Shown one piece after another: positions 9,386 to 18,727 of a DNA stretch of 64,000 nt. A model generated the notes under the pieces. The model was given only the letters and a program-made list of their open reading frames with translations, was not told the DNA's origin and searched no databases. Origin of the DNA: Haloarcula sp. CBA1127 (GTDB lineage Archaea; Halobacteriota; Halobacteria; Halobacteriales; Haloarculaceae); contig NZ_BCNB01000006.1 of assembly GCF_001485575.1 (NCBI RefSeq), positions 1,736,001 to 1,800,000 of the forward strand, written 5' to 3'. The translations under genes were made by a program, and so were the position numbers. How positions within the stretch are numbered: position 1 is the stretch's first letter; every line of letters starts with the position of its first letter.

Positions 9386-9634
9386 GCCGCCAGCGTCCCA
9401 CCCCATTTTAAACCCCGCCAAGCTGAGGGGCATGACTCATTTCTGCGTGCTGGTAACTATCATATGCGACCGTCGATTGACGGTCGTATCGTCGGGAAAC
9501 ACACGCTCAGTCTCGTGGGACAGATGGGCGTTCCTTCGGGCATTCGGCCGCCATGGACACGGCGGCCGGTTTGTTCTCTGTGAGCACTGGGGCGGACCGG
9601 GGCGTTTTTGCCCTGCCCCCCGTTATCGACACCT
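9386..9634. other. Intergenic region with strong hairpin
   Basis: Two 8-bp arms, CGGCCGCC (9545-9552) and GGCGGCCG (9561-9568), form a perfect stem with an 8-nt loop. A CCCC-TTTTAAA-CCCC stretch lies just after the radical SAM stop. No gene was seen. Confidence 0.4.
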
Positions 9635-10321
9635 GTGCAGTCGGTTGAGCTACACGCGCATTCGTCGCTGTCGTACGACGGCCGGGACCCGGTCGAGCTC
9701 CTCTTAGAGCAAGCCAGCGCCGTCGGACTGGACGCGCTGGCCGTGACTGACCACGACGAAATCGACGCCAGCCTCCGGGCGGCCGAACTCGCCCCGGAGT
9801 ACGGTCTCGTCGGGATTCCCGGGATGGAGGTCACGTGTGCCGCCGGACACGTCCTTGCCCTGGGTATTCAGGAAGCCATCCCGCCTCATCTCCCGTTCGA
9901 GGAGACGCTCGACCGCATCCGCGCCCAGGGCGGACTCGCGGTCGTCCCGCATCCGTTTCAGGAGTCCCGCCACGGCGTGCTAGAACACATCTCGAAGGTC
10001 GAACTCGCGACAGCCGACGCTATCGAAGTGTACAATTCGCGGCTGTTGACCGGACGGTCGAATCGGCAGGCCGAGCGGTTCGCCCGTCGAGAAGGGCTCC
10101 CGATGACCGCCGGCAGCGACGCCCACATCGCGGAGATGGTCGGGCAGGCGGTCACCAACGTCGGCACGGACGAACGAACGGCCGACGCGATTCTCGACGC
10201 CATCCACGAGGGTAAGACGACCGTCGAGGGCAAGCGGACGCCGTGGCGGATTAGCTTCCGGCAGGCCGCCGGCGGGGCGAAGCGACGCGTCAAGAACGGT
10301 ATCGCGGAGTTACTGCAGTGA
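9635..10321 (+). CDS. PHP-domain metal-dependent phosphoesterase
   Basis: A cytoplasmic hydrolase of the polymerase-and-histidinol-phosphatase family. All metal-binding motifs are visible: HAHSSLSYDG near the N-terminus, TDHDE, PHP and SDAH. The GTG at 9635 is chosen because the family usually begins just before the first HxH; a TTG at 9608 would add nine unlikely residues. At about 228 residues it is a stand-alone PHP protein. Possible substrates are nucleoside 3',5'-bisphosphates or other small phosphoesters; sequence does not decide. The stop codon overlaps the next start by one base, so it is probably co-translated with the asparagine-synthase-like protein. Confidence 0.85.
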   Translation: MQSVELHAHSSLSYDGRDPVELLLEQASAVGLDALAVTDHDEIDASLRAAELAPEYGLVGIPGMEVTCAAGHVLALGIQEAIPPHLPFEETLDRIRAQGGLAVVPHPFQESRHGVLEHISKVELATADAIEVYNSRLLTGRSNRQAERFARREGLPMTAGSDAHIAEMVGQAVTNVGTDERTADAILDAIHEGKTTVEGKRTPWRISFRQAAGGAKRRVKNGIAELLQ

Positions 10322-11415
10322 TGCAGGGAGCCGACACAGATGCCGTTGCCGACGCCATCGAAAGCGGTGACGCGCTCTCTGGAACTGGCGGGTTCGCTGG
10401 CGAACTGGACGGAACACTCGTCCGCGACGTTCTCGGGCGGTACCCGCTGTTCGTGGAGCGTGCCGTTTCTGACGCGGAGCGAGTCGACCCCGAACAGTGG
10501 AGCCATGACCCGACGGCGCTGGCCGACCCGCGGTCGTTCCCCGCCGGCCATATTCGAAACGAGAGCGGGACCCAACAGCGGTGGTCGCTCCCGTCGTTGG
10601 ACCCGTTCGATACCCGTGAAACGGCAATCGAGCAGGTCCGCACCGCTGTCGAGACGAGCATCGACGCCGTCGACACTGACTCTCTCGCAATCGCGTTTTC
10701 CGGCGGCGTGGACTCTGCGCTGCTCGCGGCACGGCTCGACGCGCCGCTGTACGTTGCCGGGTTCCCGGACAGCCACGATGTCGAGGCGGCGCGGTCGGCT
10801 GCCGACCTGCTGGGAACCGAGGTCCGCGTTATCGAACTGACTCATGAAGCCATCGAGCGGGCCGTCCCCGAAATCGCCCGCGCCACCGCACGCACGAACG
10901 CCATGGACGTACAGATAGCGCTCCCGCTGTACCTCGTCGCCGAGCGGGTCGCCGCAGACGGTTTCGACCGACTTGCCCTCGGCCAGGGAGCCGACGAGCT
11001 GTTCGGCGGCTACGCGAAAGTCGCCAAGGCTCCCGAGGACCCGCGTGTCGAGGCCGGCACCGTCCGTGGGGCACAGCGGGAGGTCATCGCCTCGCTCCCC
11101 GACCAACTGGAGCGGGACGTGCTCGCCCTGCGGGCCGCCGGCGTCGAGCCGGTAACGCCGCTGTTACACGACCGCGTTGTCAGCGCTGCGCTCCGACTGG
11201 ACGGCGACCTGCTCGTCGACGGCGAGACGCGGAAGGTCGCACTCCGGGCGGCAGCCCGGGAGTCGCTCCCGGACGAGATCGCGGACCGGGACAAGAAGGC
11301 CGCACAGTACGGCTCGCTGGCCGCCCGAGAACTGGACCGACTGGCCCGGCAGGCCGGCTACAAGCGGCGGATGGACGACCACGTCACCCAGTACGTCGAA
11401 TCGCTCGTCGAGTGA
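10321..11415 (+). CDS. Asparagine synthase-like ATP pyrophosphatase without active glutaminase domain
   Basis: The C-terminal two thirds match the ATP-binding synthase domain of asparagine synthetase B. The PP-loop is SGGVDSALLA near residue 128, and the conserved GQGADELFGGY lies near residue 221. The first 100 residues look like an eroded glutamine amidotransferase domain: the protein does not start with the catalytic Cys2, and the RDVLGRYPLF segment recalls the end of that domain. The length (364) is far below the 500-600 of AsnB. It probably uses ammonia or acts on another substrate by adenylation. The start overlaps the PHP stop, so a shared pathway is likely but undefined. Confidence 0.75.
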   Translation: MQGADTDAVADAIESGDALSGTGGFAGELDGTLVRDVLGRYPLFVERAVSDAERVDPEQWSHDPTALADPRSFPAGHIRNESGTQQRWSLPSLDPFDTRETAIEQVRTAVETSIDAVDTDSLAIAFSGGVDSALLAARLDAPLYVAGFPDSHDVEAARSAADLLGTEVRVIELTHEAIERAVPEIARATARTNAMDVQIALPLYLVAERVAADGFDRLALGQGADELFGGYAKVAKAPEDPRVEAGTVRGAQREVIASLPDQLERDVLALRAAGVEPVTPLLHDRVVSAALRLDGDLLVDGETRKVALRAAARESLPDEIADRDKKAAQYGSLAARELDRLARQAGYKRRMDDHVTQYVESLVE

Positions 11416-11422
11416 GTCGCGG

Positions 11423-11899
11423 CTACGCCCCGCGAACTGATTCGATTGCCTGCTGACCAACCTCGACGACATCTGCCGGGAGTTCCTCGCTCCGGTCCCG
11501 TAAGTCGTCAACGGAGAACCATTCCCAGTCAGCAGCCGGCTGTTCGCCCGGTCCCGGCGTGATGTCGCGGCTCTCTGCCCGGCCGTAGAAGATGAAATCG
11601 ATGTGCTGGTGGCCGACGTCGCCCTCTGCGTTGACGTTGATGTCCTCGAGCAGGAAATGCTGTGGCTGGGGCATCGACTGAACGGTCTCGCTCTCGATGT
11701 CCTGCTGTGGCGCGATGAGGTCAACATCGAGGCCCAGTTCCTCGCGCGTCTCGCGCAGCGCGGCCTCGTGGGGCAGTTCGTCGCGGTCGATGTGGCCGCC
11801 CGCTGGCAGCCACATGTCGAGCTTACTGTGCTCGTGGAGCGCGACGGAGCCGTCACTAACAACGTAGACAGTTGCGACAAAATGCCGAGTGGTCTCCAT
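11423..11899 (-). CDS. Nudix hydrolase
   Basis: A cytoplasmic pyrophosphohydrolase. The Nudix box is complete: GGH(I)DRDELPHE at residues 34-44, followed by REELGL. The glutamates that bind Mg2+ are present. The N-terminal RHFVATVYVV strand and the total length of 158 residues are typical. The substrate may be a nucleoside diphosphate derivative but cannot be read from sequence. It is convergent with the gene at 10321, only 7 bp away. Confidence 0.9.
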   Translation of the reverse strand: METTRHFVATVYVVSDGSVALHEHSKLDMWLPAGGHIDRDELPHEAALRETREELGLDVDLIAPQQDIESETVQSMPQPQHFLLEDINVNAEGDVGHQHIDFIFYGRAESRDITPGPGEQPAADWEWFSVDDLRDRSEELPADVVEVGQQAIESVRGA

Positions 11900-11942
11900 A
11901 CCGACGGAACGGTATTGTCGGTGGTCTAGGTTACGATACCGA

Positions 11943-12917
11943 TCAGGGGTGGATGTTGTCTTCCGCTTCCAGCAGTTCGTGGTAGCGGTTGCGGATGGTG
12001 ACCTCGGAGATGTTGGCGACCTCGCTGACCTCGCTCTGAGTCACCTTCTCGTTGGTGAGCAGCGAGGCGGCGTACACCGCGGCCGCAGCGAGGCCGACCG
12101 GCGACTTTCCGGAGTGGACACCCTCCTGCTTTGCGTTCTGGAGGAGCTGGCGGGCGCGGCGCTCGACCTCCTCGGAGAGGTCGAGGTCCGACGCGAACCG
12201 CGGGACGTAGCTCTCGGGGTCGGCCGGCTGGATTTCGAGGCTGAGTTCGCGGACGACGTAGCGGTAGGTCCGGGCGATTTCGTCTTTCTCGACGCGGGAG
12301 ACGCCCGCAATCTCGTCGAGCGACCGCGGCGTCCCGGCCTGCCGTGCGGCGGCGTACAGCGACGCCGTCGAGACACCCTCGATAGAGCGGCCGGGCAGGA
12401 GGTCCTCGTCAAGTGCGCGACGATAGATGACACTAGCCGTCTCGCGAACGTTCTCTGGCAGTCCAAGCGCGGAGGCCATCCGGTCGATCTCACCGAGGGC
12501 CTGCTTGAGGTTGCGCTCCTTGGAGTCGCGGGTGCGGAACCGCTCGTTCCAGGTGCGCAGTCGCTGCATCTTCTCGCGCTGGCGCGAGGACAGGGAGTTG
12601 CCGTAGGCGTCCTTGTCCTGCCAGCCGATGTTGGTCGACAGGCCCTTGTCGTGCATCATGTTCGTCGTCGGCGCACCGACGCGAGATTTCTCGTCTTTCT
12701 CCTTCGAATCGAACGCGCGCCACTCCGGACCGGGGTCGATCTCGTCCTCCTCGACGACCAGCCCACAGTCTTCACACACCGTTTCACCGCGCTCGCTGTC
12801 GGAAAGCAACGATCCGTTACACTCCGGACAGACGAGCGTCTCCGATTCCTCTTTGTCCGTCTGCTCTGTCTCCGTTTCGCGCTCGTTCGAGTATCGGCGG
12901 ATGCTGGTATCGGTCAT
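11943..12917 (-). CDS. tfb: Transcription initiation factor B (TFB)
   Basis: The archaeal TFIIB homologue that bridges TBP on promoter DNA and RNA polymerase. The N-terminal zinc ribbon has CPEC and CEDC pairs (about residues 31-53), followed by the B-finger region. Two cyclin-like repeats follow (about 120-210 and 215-310), ending in a helix-turn-helix that reads the BRE. The ATG at 12917 is chosen because 18 extra upstream residues to 12971 look non-coding. Haloarchaea carry several TFBs; which paralogue this is cannot be told here. A long AT-rich leader region (12918-13140) separates it from the divergent gat genes. Confidence 0.95.
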   Translation of the reverse strand: MTDTSIRRYSNERETETEQTDKEESETLVCPECNGSLLSDSERGETVCEDCGLVVEEDEIDPGPEWRAFDSKEKDEKSRVGAPTTNMMHDKGLSTNIGWQDKDAYGNSLSSRQREKMQRLRTWNERFRTRDSKERNLKQALGEIDRMASALGLPENVRETASVIYRRALDEDLLPGRSIEGVSTASLYAAARQAGTPRSLDEIAGVSRVEKDEIARTYRYVVRELSLEIQPADPESYVPRFASDLDLSEEVERRARQLLQNAKQEGVHSGKSPVGLAAAAVYAASLLTNEKVTQSEVSEVANISEVTIRNRYHELLEAEDNIHP

Positions 12918-13142
12918 TTGTTGGGGGGTGGGACAACCGGGTATCGTACCCGAAAAACGTGTTGTAACCAATTATTGTATCTACGGCGACTTAAAACTTT
13001 TGTCTGTTTCAGAAGTCCAATTTTCGGAACGTGAAACAAGAGTTGGCAATTCTTGTGTATTCGCTTCTATAATTGTTAACTGTAATACATATTTGCCCGG
13101 TGTTTCGAAACGCTTACCGCGCATCCAGCACTCCGGCCCGAC

Positions 13143-13421
13143 ATGAGCGACCCCGCCGTCGATCCCGAGGAGGTCCGGCACGTCGCCGACCTCGCCCGTG
13201 TCGACCTCGCAGACGACGAGATCGAGCGGTTCACTGAGCAGTTTGGCGACATCCTCGACGCGTTCGAAGCGCTCGATGACGTCCCTGAAACAGAACGGGA
13301 GGCCGAACTCTCGAACGTGATGCGCCCCGACGAGACACGAGAGAGCCTCTCGCAAGAGGAGGCGCTCCAGAACGCCAGCGACACCGAAGAAGGGCAGTTC
13401 AAAGGGCCGAAGGTGTCGTAG
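13143..13421 (+). CDS. gatC: Asp-tRNA(Asn)/Glu-tRNA amidotransferase subunit C
   Basis: The small stabilising subunit of the GatCAB amidotransferase. The 92-residue protein has the typical N-terminal motif (VDPEEVRHVADLARVDL) and DE-rich helix followed by the extended C-terminal segment that wraps GatA. Its stop codon is directly followed by the gatA start (13422), which supports the pairing. In archaea GatCAB mainly makes Asn-tRNA(Asn), because GatDE makes Gln-tRNA(Gln). Confidence 0.95.
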   Translation: MSDPAVDPEEVRHVADLARVDLADDEIERFTEQFGDILDAFEALDDVPETEREAELSNVMRPDETRESLSQEEALQNASDTEEGQFKGPKVS

Positions 13422-14699
13422 ATGACGGCGTACAACGGCTACGTCACCGACGAGACCATCGAGGGCGCGGAAGACGGCCCGCTGGCGGAGAAGACCGTCG
13501 CGGTCAAGGACAACATCTCCACCAAAGGTGTCCGGACGACCTGTGGCTCGGCGATGCTTTCCGACTACGTCCCGCCGTACGACGCGACGGTCGTCGAACG
13601 GCTGAAAGACGCCGGCGCGACCATCCCCGGCAAGACGAACATGGACGAGTTCGGGATGGGGACGACCACCGAAACGTCGGCGTTCGGCCCCGTCGAGAAC
13701 CCCGCCGCTGAAGGCCGCGTGCCGGGCGGCTCCTCCGGCGGGTCGGCTGCTGTCGTCGCCGCTGGCGACGCTGACCTCGCACTCGGAAGCGATACTGGCG
13801 GTTCCATCCGCTGTCCGGCCGCCTTCTGTGGCGTCGTCGGCATCAAGCCGACCTACGGGCTGGTTTCCCGGTACGGCCTCATCGCCTACGCTAACAGCCT
13901 CGAACAGATCGGTCCCATCGCGCCGTCTGTTGAGGGCGCTGCGGAACTGCTGGATGTCATCGCCGGGCCCGACGAACACGACGCGACGACGCAGGAAGCG
14001 CCAGAGAGCGACGGCTCCTACGCAGCGGCCGCCGACGGCGACGTCGACGGGCTCTCTATCGGCGTTCCGACGGAACTGCTTGACGGGGCTGACGAGGAAG
14101 TCGTCGAGACGTTCTGGGATGCCATGGACGACCTCGAAGCACAGGGTGCGAGCTACCACGAGGTCGACCTTCCCTCGGTCGAACACGCTGTTGAGGCGTA
14201 CTACGTCATCGCCATGTCCGAGGCGTCCTCGAACCTCGCGCGGTTCGACGGCGTCCGCTATGGGCAATCGGGCGGCTACGACGGCAACTGGAACGAGTCC
14301 TTCGCGAACGCCCGCGAGGAGGGCTTCGGCGAGGAGGTCAAGCGACGAGTGCTCCTCGGCACGTACGCCCTCTCGGCGGGCTACCACGACAAGTACTACA
14401 AGAAGGCACAGGACGCCCGCGCCTGGGTCAAGCAGGACTTCGACGAAGCACTTGACGACGCCGACGTACTCGCCTCCCCAACGATGCCAGTGCCGCCGAT
14501 GGAGCGCGGCGAGAGCCTCGACGACCCGCTCACGATGTATCTGGCTGACGCCAACACGACCCCGGTGAACCTCGCGAATCTCCCGGCGATCTCCGTCCCG
14601 GCCGGCGAAACCGACGACGGCCTGCCCGTCGGGCTCCAGTTGGTCGGACCGGCGTTCGGCGAGCGGGAAATTATCCGGGCCGGCAGCGCGCTGGCCTGA
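13422..14699 (+). CDS. gatA: Asp-tRNA(Asn)/Glu-tRNA amidotransferase subunit A
   Basis: The amidase subunit that releases ammonia from glutamine for transamidation of mischarged tRNA. The amidase-signature catalytic triad is visible: Lys (VAVKDNIS), and the two serines of the GGSSGGSAA and SDTGGSIR segments. At 425 residues it is about 60 shorter than bacterial GatA, mainly at the N-terminus, which is usual for haloarchaea as far as I recall. It abuts gatC with no gap. GatB is not in this window. Confidence 0.95.
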   Translation: MTAYNGYVTDETIEGAEDGPLAEKTVAVKDNISTKGVRTTCGSAMLSDYVPPYDATVVERLKDAGATIPGKTNMDEFGMGTTTETSAFGPVENPAAEGRVPGGSSGGSAAVVAAGDADLALGSDTGGSIRCPAAFCGVVGIKPTYGLVSRYGLIAYANSLEQIGPIAPSVEGAAELLDVIAGPDEHDATTQEAPESDGSYAAAADGDVDGLSIGVPTELLDGADEEVVETFWDAMDDLEAQGASYHEVDLPSVEHAVEAYYVIAMSEASSNLARFDGVRYGQSGGYDGNWNESFANAREEGFGEEVKRRVLLGTYALSAGYHDKYYKKAQDARAWVKQDFDEALDDADVLASPTMPVPPMERGESLDDPLTMYLADANTTPVNLANLPAISVPAGETDDGLPVGLQLVGPAFGEREIIRAGSALA

Positions 14700-14752
14700 G
14701 GTCGGGCCGGAGCCCCCGTACGCTTTTTGTTCGTTCCACCGAATAATCGGTC

Positions 14753-15898
14753 ATGGCAGCCCTCCAATCCACGACGTGGCCCCTCCGCGCGCGTCTCATC
14801 GCGCTCGTAGTGGTGCTCGTTGCCTTCGACGCCGTCGCTGTCGCCGTCGCGTACGTGCTCAGCCACGTCGCGTTCGGTCTCCTGCCGCTGGTCGGCTACG
14901 ATACCGGGACGCTGTTCTGGACGATGGGATTCGATATCGTCCCACTGTGGCCGGTCCTTCTCGTTGGGACGCCGCTCGTCCTCGCCGTCCAGTCCATCTA
15001 CGGCTACCGGATGACGCTCCGGAGTTCCGGGACAACTGCAACGGAATCGGAGGCATCCGACCCCGATTCCGTCGATGAAATGCGGGCGGAGATACGGCAC
15101 AGCGAAACCGCCGACCGCCTCCGAGAGCGAGTGGCTCGGCTGGCACAGACGGCGGACATGGCGACACCGGCCGTGACAGTTATCGGCTCAGAGACGCCCA
15201 ACAGCTACGTCGCCAGTCGGCCCGGCGAGCAGACGCTGTTCGTGACCACGGCGCTCGTGGACCGACTCGACGACCGGGAACTCGACGCCGTCATCGCCCA
15301 CGAACTGGCCCATCTCAAGAACGGCGACGCGTTCGTCATGACTGCGGCCGCGTTTCTTCCAACCGTCAGCGCGCTGTTTACTCGCACGCTCGGGAAGACA
15401 GTGCAGTACTCGGGGCTTTGTCACTGGTTCCTTGGCGGCGACGACCGAGACGGGACGTGGTTCGCTGGCGGGAACATTCAAATCGTGATGCTGCTCTTTG
15501 CTGTCATCGCGATACCCGTCACGGCAACGCTGTATCTCGCCAGCACGGCCTGTTACCGGTTCCTCTCGCGGATTCGGGAGTACGCCGCCGACGCAGGCGG
15601 TGTCGCCATCTGTGGCTCCCCGGCGGCACTCGCCAGCGCGCTGGAGACGCTGACAGACAGTCAGCGTCCGGACACAGACATCCGAACCGCCGAGACCGGC
15701 GTTCGGGAGCTCTGTGTGGTCCCGCACGCCATTGAACCCGACGAGCAAACTCCGCCAGAGGGACGGGCCGAACGCCTCGCTCATCGCTGGCGAACAGTCA
15801 CCGACCGTGTGCTACCCGGGTCGCATCCAGCCGTCGACGACCGCATCGCTGCGCTGGCGGAGCGACAGTCCACCCTCGACCAGCACGAACAGGCGTGA
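14753..15898 (+). CDS. M48 family membrane metalloprotease (HtpX-like)
   Basis: A membrane-embedded zinc endopeptidase likely involved in membrane protein quality control. Two N-terminal hydrophobic segments (about residues 14-48 and 58-82) precede the catalytic domain. The zinc motif HELAH is in VIAHELAHLKNGD near residue 182, and the third zinc ligand is in the REYAADAGG segment near residue 280. Another pair of membrane segments lies between these motifs. The length of 381 residues exceeds bacterial HtpX (about 290), with an added C-terminal acidic tail. The small membrane protein that follows may be co-transcribed. Confidence 0.9.
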   Translation: MAALQSTTWPLRARLIALVVVLVAFDAVAVAVAYVLSHVAFGLLPLVGYDTGTLFWTMGFDIVPLWPVLLVGTPLVLAVQSIYGYRMTLRSSGTTATESEASDPDSVDEMRAEIRHSETADRLRERVARLAQTADMATPAVTVIGSETPNSYVASRPGEQTLFVTTALVDRLDDRELDAVIAHELAHLKNGDAFVMTAAAFLPTVSALFTRTLGKTVQYSGLCHWFLGGDDRDGTWFAGGNIQIVMLLFAVIAIPVTATLYLASTACYRFLSRIREYAADAGGVAICGSPAALASALETLTDSQRPDTDIRTAETGVRELCVVPHAIEPDEQTPPEGRAERLAHRWRTVTDRVLPGSHPAVDDRIAALAERQSTLDQHEQA

Positions 15899-15939
15899 CG
15901 AAGGGGTACAGTTTACTCGGCGGCAGCCCGAGAGAGCGT

Positions 15940-16125
15940 ATGAGCGACGCTGCTGACGGCCGATTGAGCTGGCTCCACTGGCCGACGGTCCTGAAGGGAC
16001 TGGCGCTGGGCATCGGGGCCGGCCTGATACTGGCCGTGTCACTGGGGGATTTCTATCTCGGAATGTTGCTTGGCACGCTCAACGGGCTCGCGTTCGGTAT
16101 CGGTTGGTCGCACTCGCGGGCCTGA
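15940..16125 (+). CDS. Small two-helix membrane protein
   Basis: A 61-residue hypothetical protein. The ATG at 15940 is preferred to a GTG at 15895 that overlaps the protease stop, because the ATG begins an ordinary haloarchaeal N-terminus (MSDAADGRLSW). Two short hydrophobic, glycine-rich segments follow (about residues 17-34 and 38-56). No family was recognised. It lies 41 bp after the M48 protease and may be its accessory protein or unrelated. Confidence 0.6.
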   Translation: MSDAADGRLSWLHWPTVLKGLALGIGAGLILAVSLGDFYLGMLLGTLNGLAFGIGWSHSRA

Positions 16126-16157
16126 GTCGTGCGAATCAGACGCCGCGCGGATGACGG

Positions 16158-17261
16158 CTACAGCACGTTGTCGTACACGTCGGCCAGTTTGTCGATAGCG
16201 TGCTCGACGCTGATCACATCCCGTCGGGCGAGACAGCGCTCTCGAAGATGCTCCCGCTCGTTGAGGACGCGCTCGATAGCCCGGCGGAAGCCATCGATGT
16301 CGCCTTCGTCGTAGGTGTAGCCGGTTTCGCCGTCCTCGATAGTGTCGCTGAGTGCACCGGCGTCGACGCCGGCAACAGGCGTCCCACAGCAGTTTGCCTC
16401 CAGCGCGACCAGACCCTGCGTCTCCACGGGGCTGGGGAACGCGAACACGTCGAGCGCCGAGTACAGTTCGGGCAGTTCCTCACGGTCGAGAAATCCGAGA
16501 AAGCGCACGTCGACGTCGCTGTGCTCGGCCGTCGCTTCGAGCGATTTACGTGCCGGGCCGTCACCGGCGAACACGACAGTCACGTCCAGCCCCTCGCAGG
16601 CGGTGATGATGTCTTCGAGGCACTTCTCGTAGCCGTGGCGGCCGGTGTAGCCGACGATAGGGCCGTCGGGGAGGTCGTAGCGCTCACGGAACGCAGTTGT
16701 GTCGGCCGGTTCGAACACGGTCGTGTCGACGCCGTTCGGAACGACAGTCACTGTCGTGTCGAGGTCGATAGACTCCCGGAGATGGGTCGCTGCGCGCTCG
16801 CTTGGTGCGATAACGGTGTCAGCGCGGCCAAGGAACCAGCGTTCGTAGCTCTCGGCGCTGGAGCGGACCGCTGACTCGACAGCGCCGTTGAAGGAGACGT
16901 ACTCGGCGTACTCGCTCGTGGGCGTGTGATACGACGCGACGAACGGGATATCGAGCTTTCCTGCGAGTCGCTGGCCCGCCATCCCGAGGCTGAACGGCGT
17001 GTGGGCGTGGACCAGTTCGGCGTCCCGGACGCCCTTCGGTATCTGTGGCATCCCGAGCCGAAACCCCTCGTAGAACGGGAATGGAAGGCTCCGGACGGGG
17101 TACTCGTTCTCGGACGGGTCGTGATTGCTTTCCGGGTAAACCACGCCCATGCGACCGCCGCGGTCGCGCCAGCGGTCCCGCCACGTCTCGACCGTGTAGG
17201 TCACCCCATTGACGGTCGGGAGGTACGTGTCGGTAAACGTCGCGACGTGCGGCAGTGCCAT
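16158..17261 (-). CDS. Glycosyltransferase family 4 (GT-B fold)
   Basis: A cytoplasmic or membrane-associated sugar transferase. The N-terminal acceptor domain begins MALPHVATFTDTYLPTVNGV, typical of family 4 mannosyl- and glucosyltransferases. The donor-binding domain has VVPNGVD and GYTGRHGYEKCLED, and the EX7E motif lies in VETQGLVALEANCCG. The ATG at 17261 is chosen because the extra residues upstream do not fit the family. The likely role is synthesis of a glycolipid or surface glycan. It flanks an MFS transporter that is itself flanked by another family 4 enzyme. Confidence 0.88.
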   Translation of the reverse strand: MALPHVATFTDTYLPTVNGVTYTVETWRDRWRDRGGRMGVVYPESNHDPSENEYPVRSLPFPFYEGFRLGMPQIPKGVRDAELVHAHTPFSLGMAGQRLAGKLDIPFVASYHTPTSEYAEYVSFNGAVESAVRSSAESYERWFLGRADTVIAPSERAATHLRESIDLDTTVTVVPNGVDTTVFEPADTTAFRERYDLPDGPIVGYTGRHGYEKCLEDIITACEGLDVTVVFAGDGPARKSLEATAEHSDVDVRFLGFLDREELPELYSALDVFAFPSPVETQGLVALEANCCGTPVAGVDAGALSDTIEDGETGYTYDEGDIDGFRRAIERVLNEREHLRERCLARRDVISVEHAIDKLADVYDNVL

Positions 17262-17381
17262 CGCCGCGGCGTAGCAGGACCAGGGCTTAAACCGTTGCCA
17301 TTGGCAAGCCACACGTCAGACGGCTGTCACCGTCCGACAGCCGCCAGAGTGCTTTTCAGAGACCGCGGTGGATTGTGGGTA

Positions 17382-18704
17382 ATGGACCGGGACGGCTGGC
17401 TGTACGCCTGGGCACTCGCGTCGGTTGCACTGGGCGCGGGCTCACTGCTTGTTCCGCTGTATTTCGTTGCCATCGGCGGCGAGACGTTCATGCTGGGCGT
17501 TCTCGCCGGGGTGGCTGCCGCCGCGGGTGCGCCGGGCGCACTCATCTTCGGACGCATCGCCGACAAAACGGGGAAGCGCCGGTCGCTCGTCCTGCTCGCA
17601 CTGGGGTTGGCGACCCTCGCGCTGGTGCTCGTCTCACTTACCGAGGAGCCGTGGCTTGTCATCGCCGGCAACGGCCTGCTGTGGTTCGCAGCGGGCGCTG
17701 TCGCGCCGGTACTGACCCTGCTTGTCACCGCAGGGACCGTCGAGCGGGACTGGCCGGCGCGGTTCGCCATCCTGAACCGCTACCAGGGCTGGGGGTGGGC
17801 CGGTGGGTTAGTCCTCGGCCTCGTGTGGACAGCGTTGCTCTCTAGACCACTCGGAGAGATTGTCGCTCAACAGTCGCTACTGTGGGTGTGTGCGGCCGCC
17901 GTCGGCCTGTCAGCGTTTCTCGCGGCGAAGTGGCTGCCGTCCGATCCCGACGAACTCGACCGGCCGCGGGGCAGTCGGATGGCGCGGGCTATCGCCCGGT
18001 CACGTCGGCTGCCGGTCCGGAGCGCGACGTTCCCTGGCGGTCCGGGCCGACTGTACTGGCTCACGCGGTCGCTACACCCCCGAGAGGTCGCGGCCCGGTT
18101 CTCCCCGTCGCTGACAATCTATTTTGGCGCTGTCATCGTCTTCTTCGTCGGCTTCGGCGTGTTCTGGGGACCGTTGCCGCTGTATCTCTCGCGGACGCTC
18201 GGCTACGAATCGGGACTCGTCTTCGCGCTGTATCTCGTCTCCAGCGTCGGCTCGGCACTATGGTATGACCGCGCTGGCTCGCTCGCCGAGCGGTACGACC
18301 CGCGCGGGCTTCAGGTCGGGGGCTTGCTCGCCCGCGCGGCGCTCCATCCGGCTGTTGCCGCTGTGGGACTGCTCCTCCCGGCCACGCTTGTCGGCACAGC
18401 GGTCAACGGTGTCGTGTTCGCCCTCATCGGCGTTGCTTGGGCTGTCATCGCCGTTACTGCGGCCAGCGTCGTCACCCAGCTCGCACCGCCGGCAATTCGC
18501 GGCGAGGCGCTCGGGCTGTACACCGCTATCTCCGGGCTCGCGAGCGGTGTCGGGTCGATACTCGGCGGCTGGCTCGGCGGCGGCGACTTCCTGCTGGCGT
18601 TCGCCGTCGCCGGCGCGCTGGTGCTGGTCGGCGCGGCGCTGGTCGCGGTCGTCTGGCGGCGCTCATCAACGATATCTGTTACCAGCGAACCGCTCTCAAC
18701 ATAA
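17382..18704 (+). CDS. Major facilitator superfamily transporter
   Basis: A polytopic membrane transporter of 440 residues with about 12 hydrophobic segments. The frame is open far upstream, but the ATG at 17382 starts a normal MFS N-terminus with a charged residue cluster before helix 1. The loop after helix 2 has the motif GRIADKTGKRRSLV, the MFS signature between helices 2 and 3. The substrate is unknown. It lies between two glycosyltransferases on the opposite strand, so a role in sugar or glycolipid traffic is possible but not shown. Confidence 0.85.
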   Translation: MDRDGWLYAWALASVALGAGSLLVPLYFVAIGGETFMLGVLAGVAAAAGAPGALIFGRIADKTGKRRSLVLLALGLATLALVLVSLTEEPWLVIAGNGLLWFAAGAVAPVLTLLVTAGTVERDWPARFAILNRYQGWGWAGGLVLGLVWTALLSRPLGEIVAQQSLLWVCAAAVGLSAFLAAKWLPSDPDELDRPRGSRMARAIARSRRLPVRSATFPGGPGRLYWLTRSLHPREVAARFSPSLTIYFGAVIVFFVGFGVFWGPLPLYLSRTLGYESGLVFALYLVSSVGSALWYDRAGSLAERYDPRGLQVGGLLARAALHPAVAAVGLLLPATLVGTAVNGVVFALIGVAWAVIAVTAASVVTQLAPPAIRGEALGLYTAISGLASGVGSILGGWLGGGDFLLAFAVAGALVLVGAALVAVVWRRSSTISVTSEPLST

Positions 18705-18727
18705 CAACTGTCCGCTTCGAACGACAC

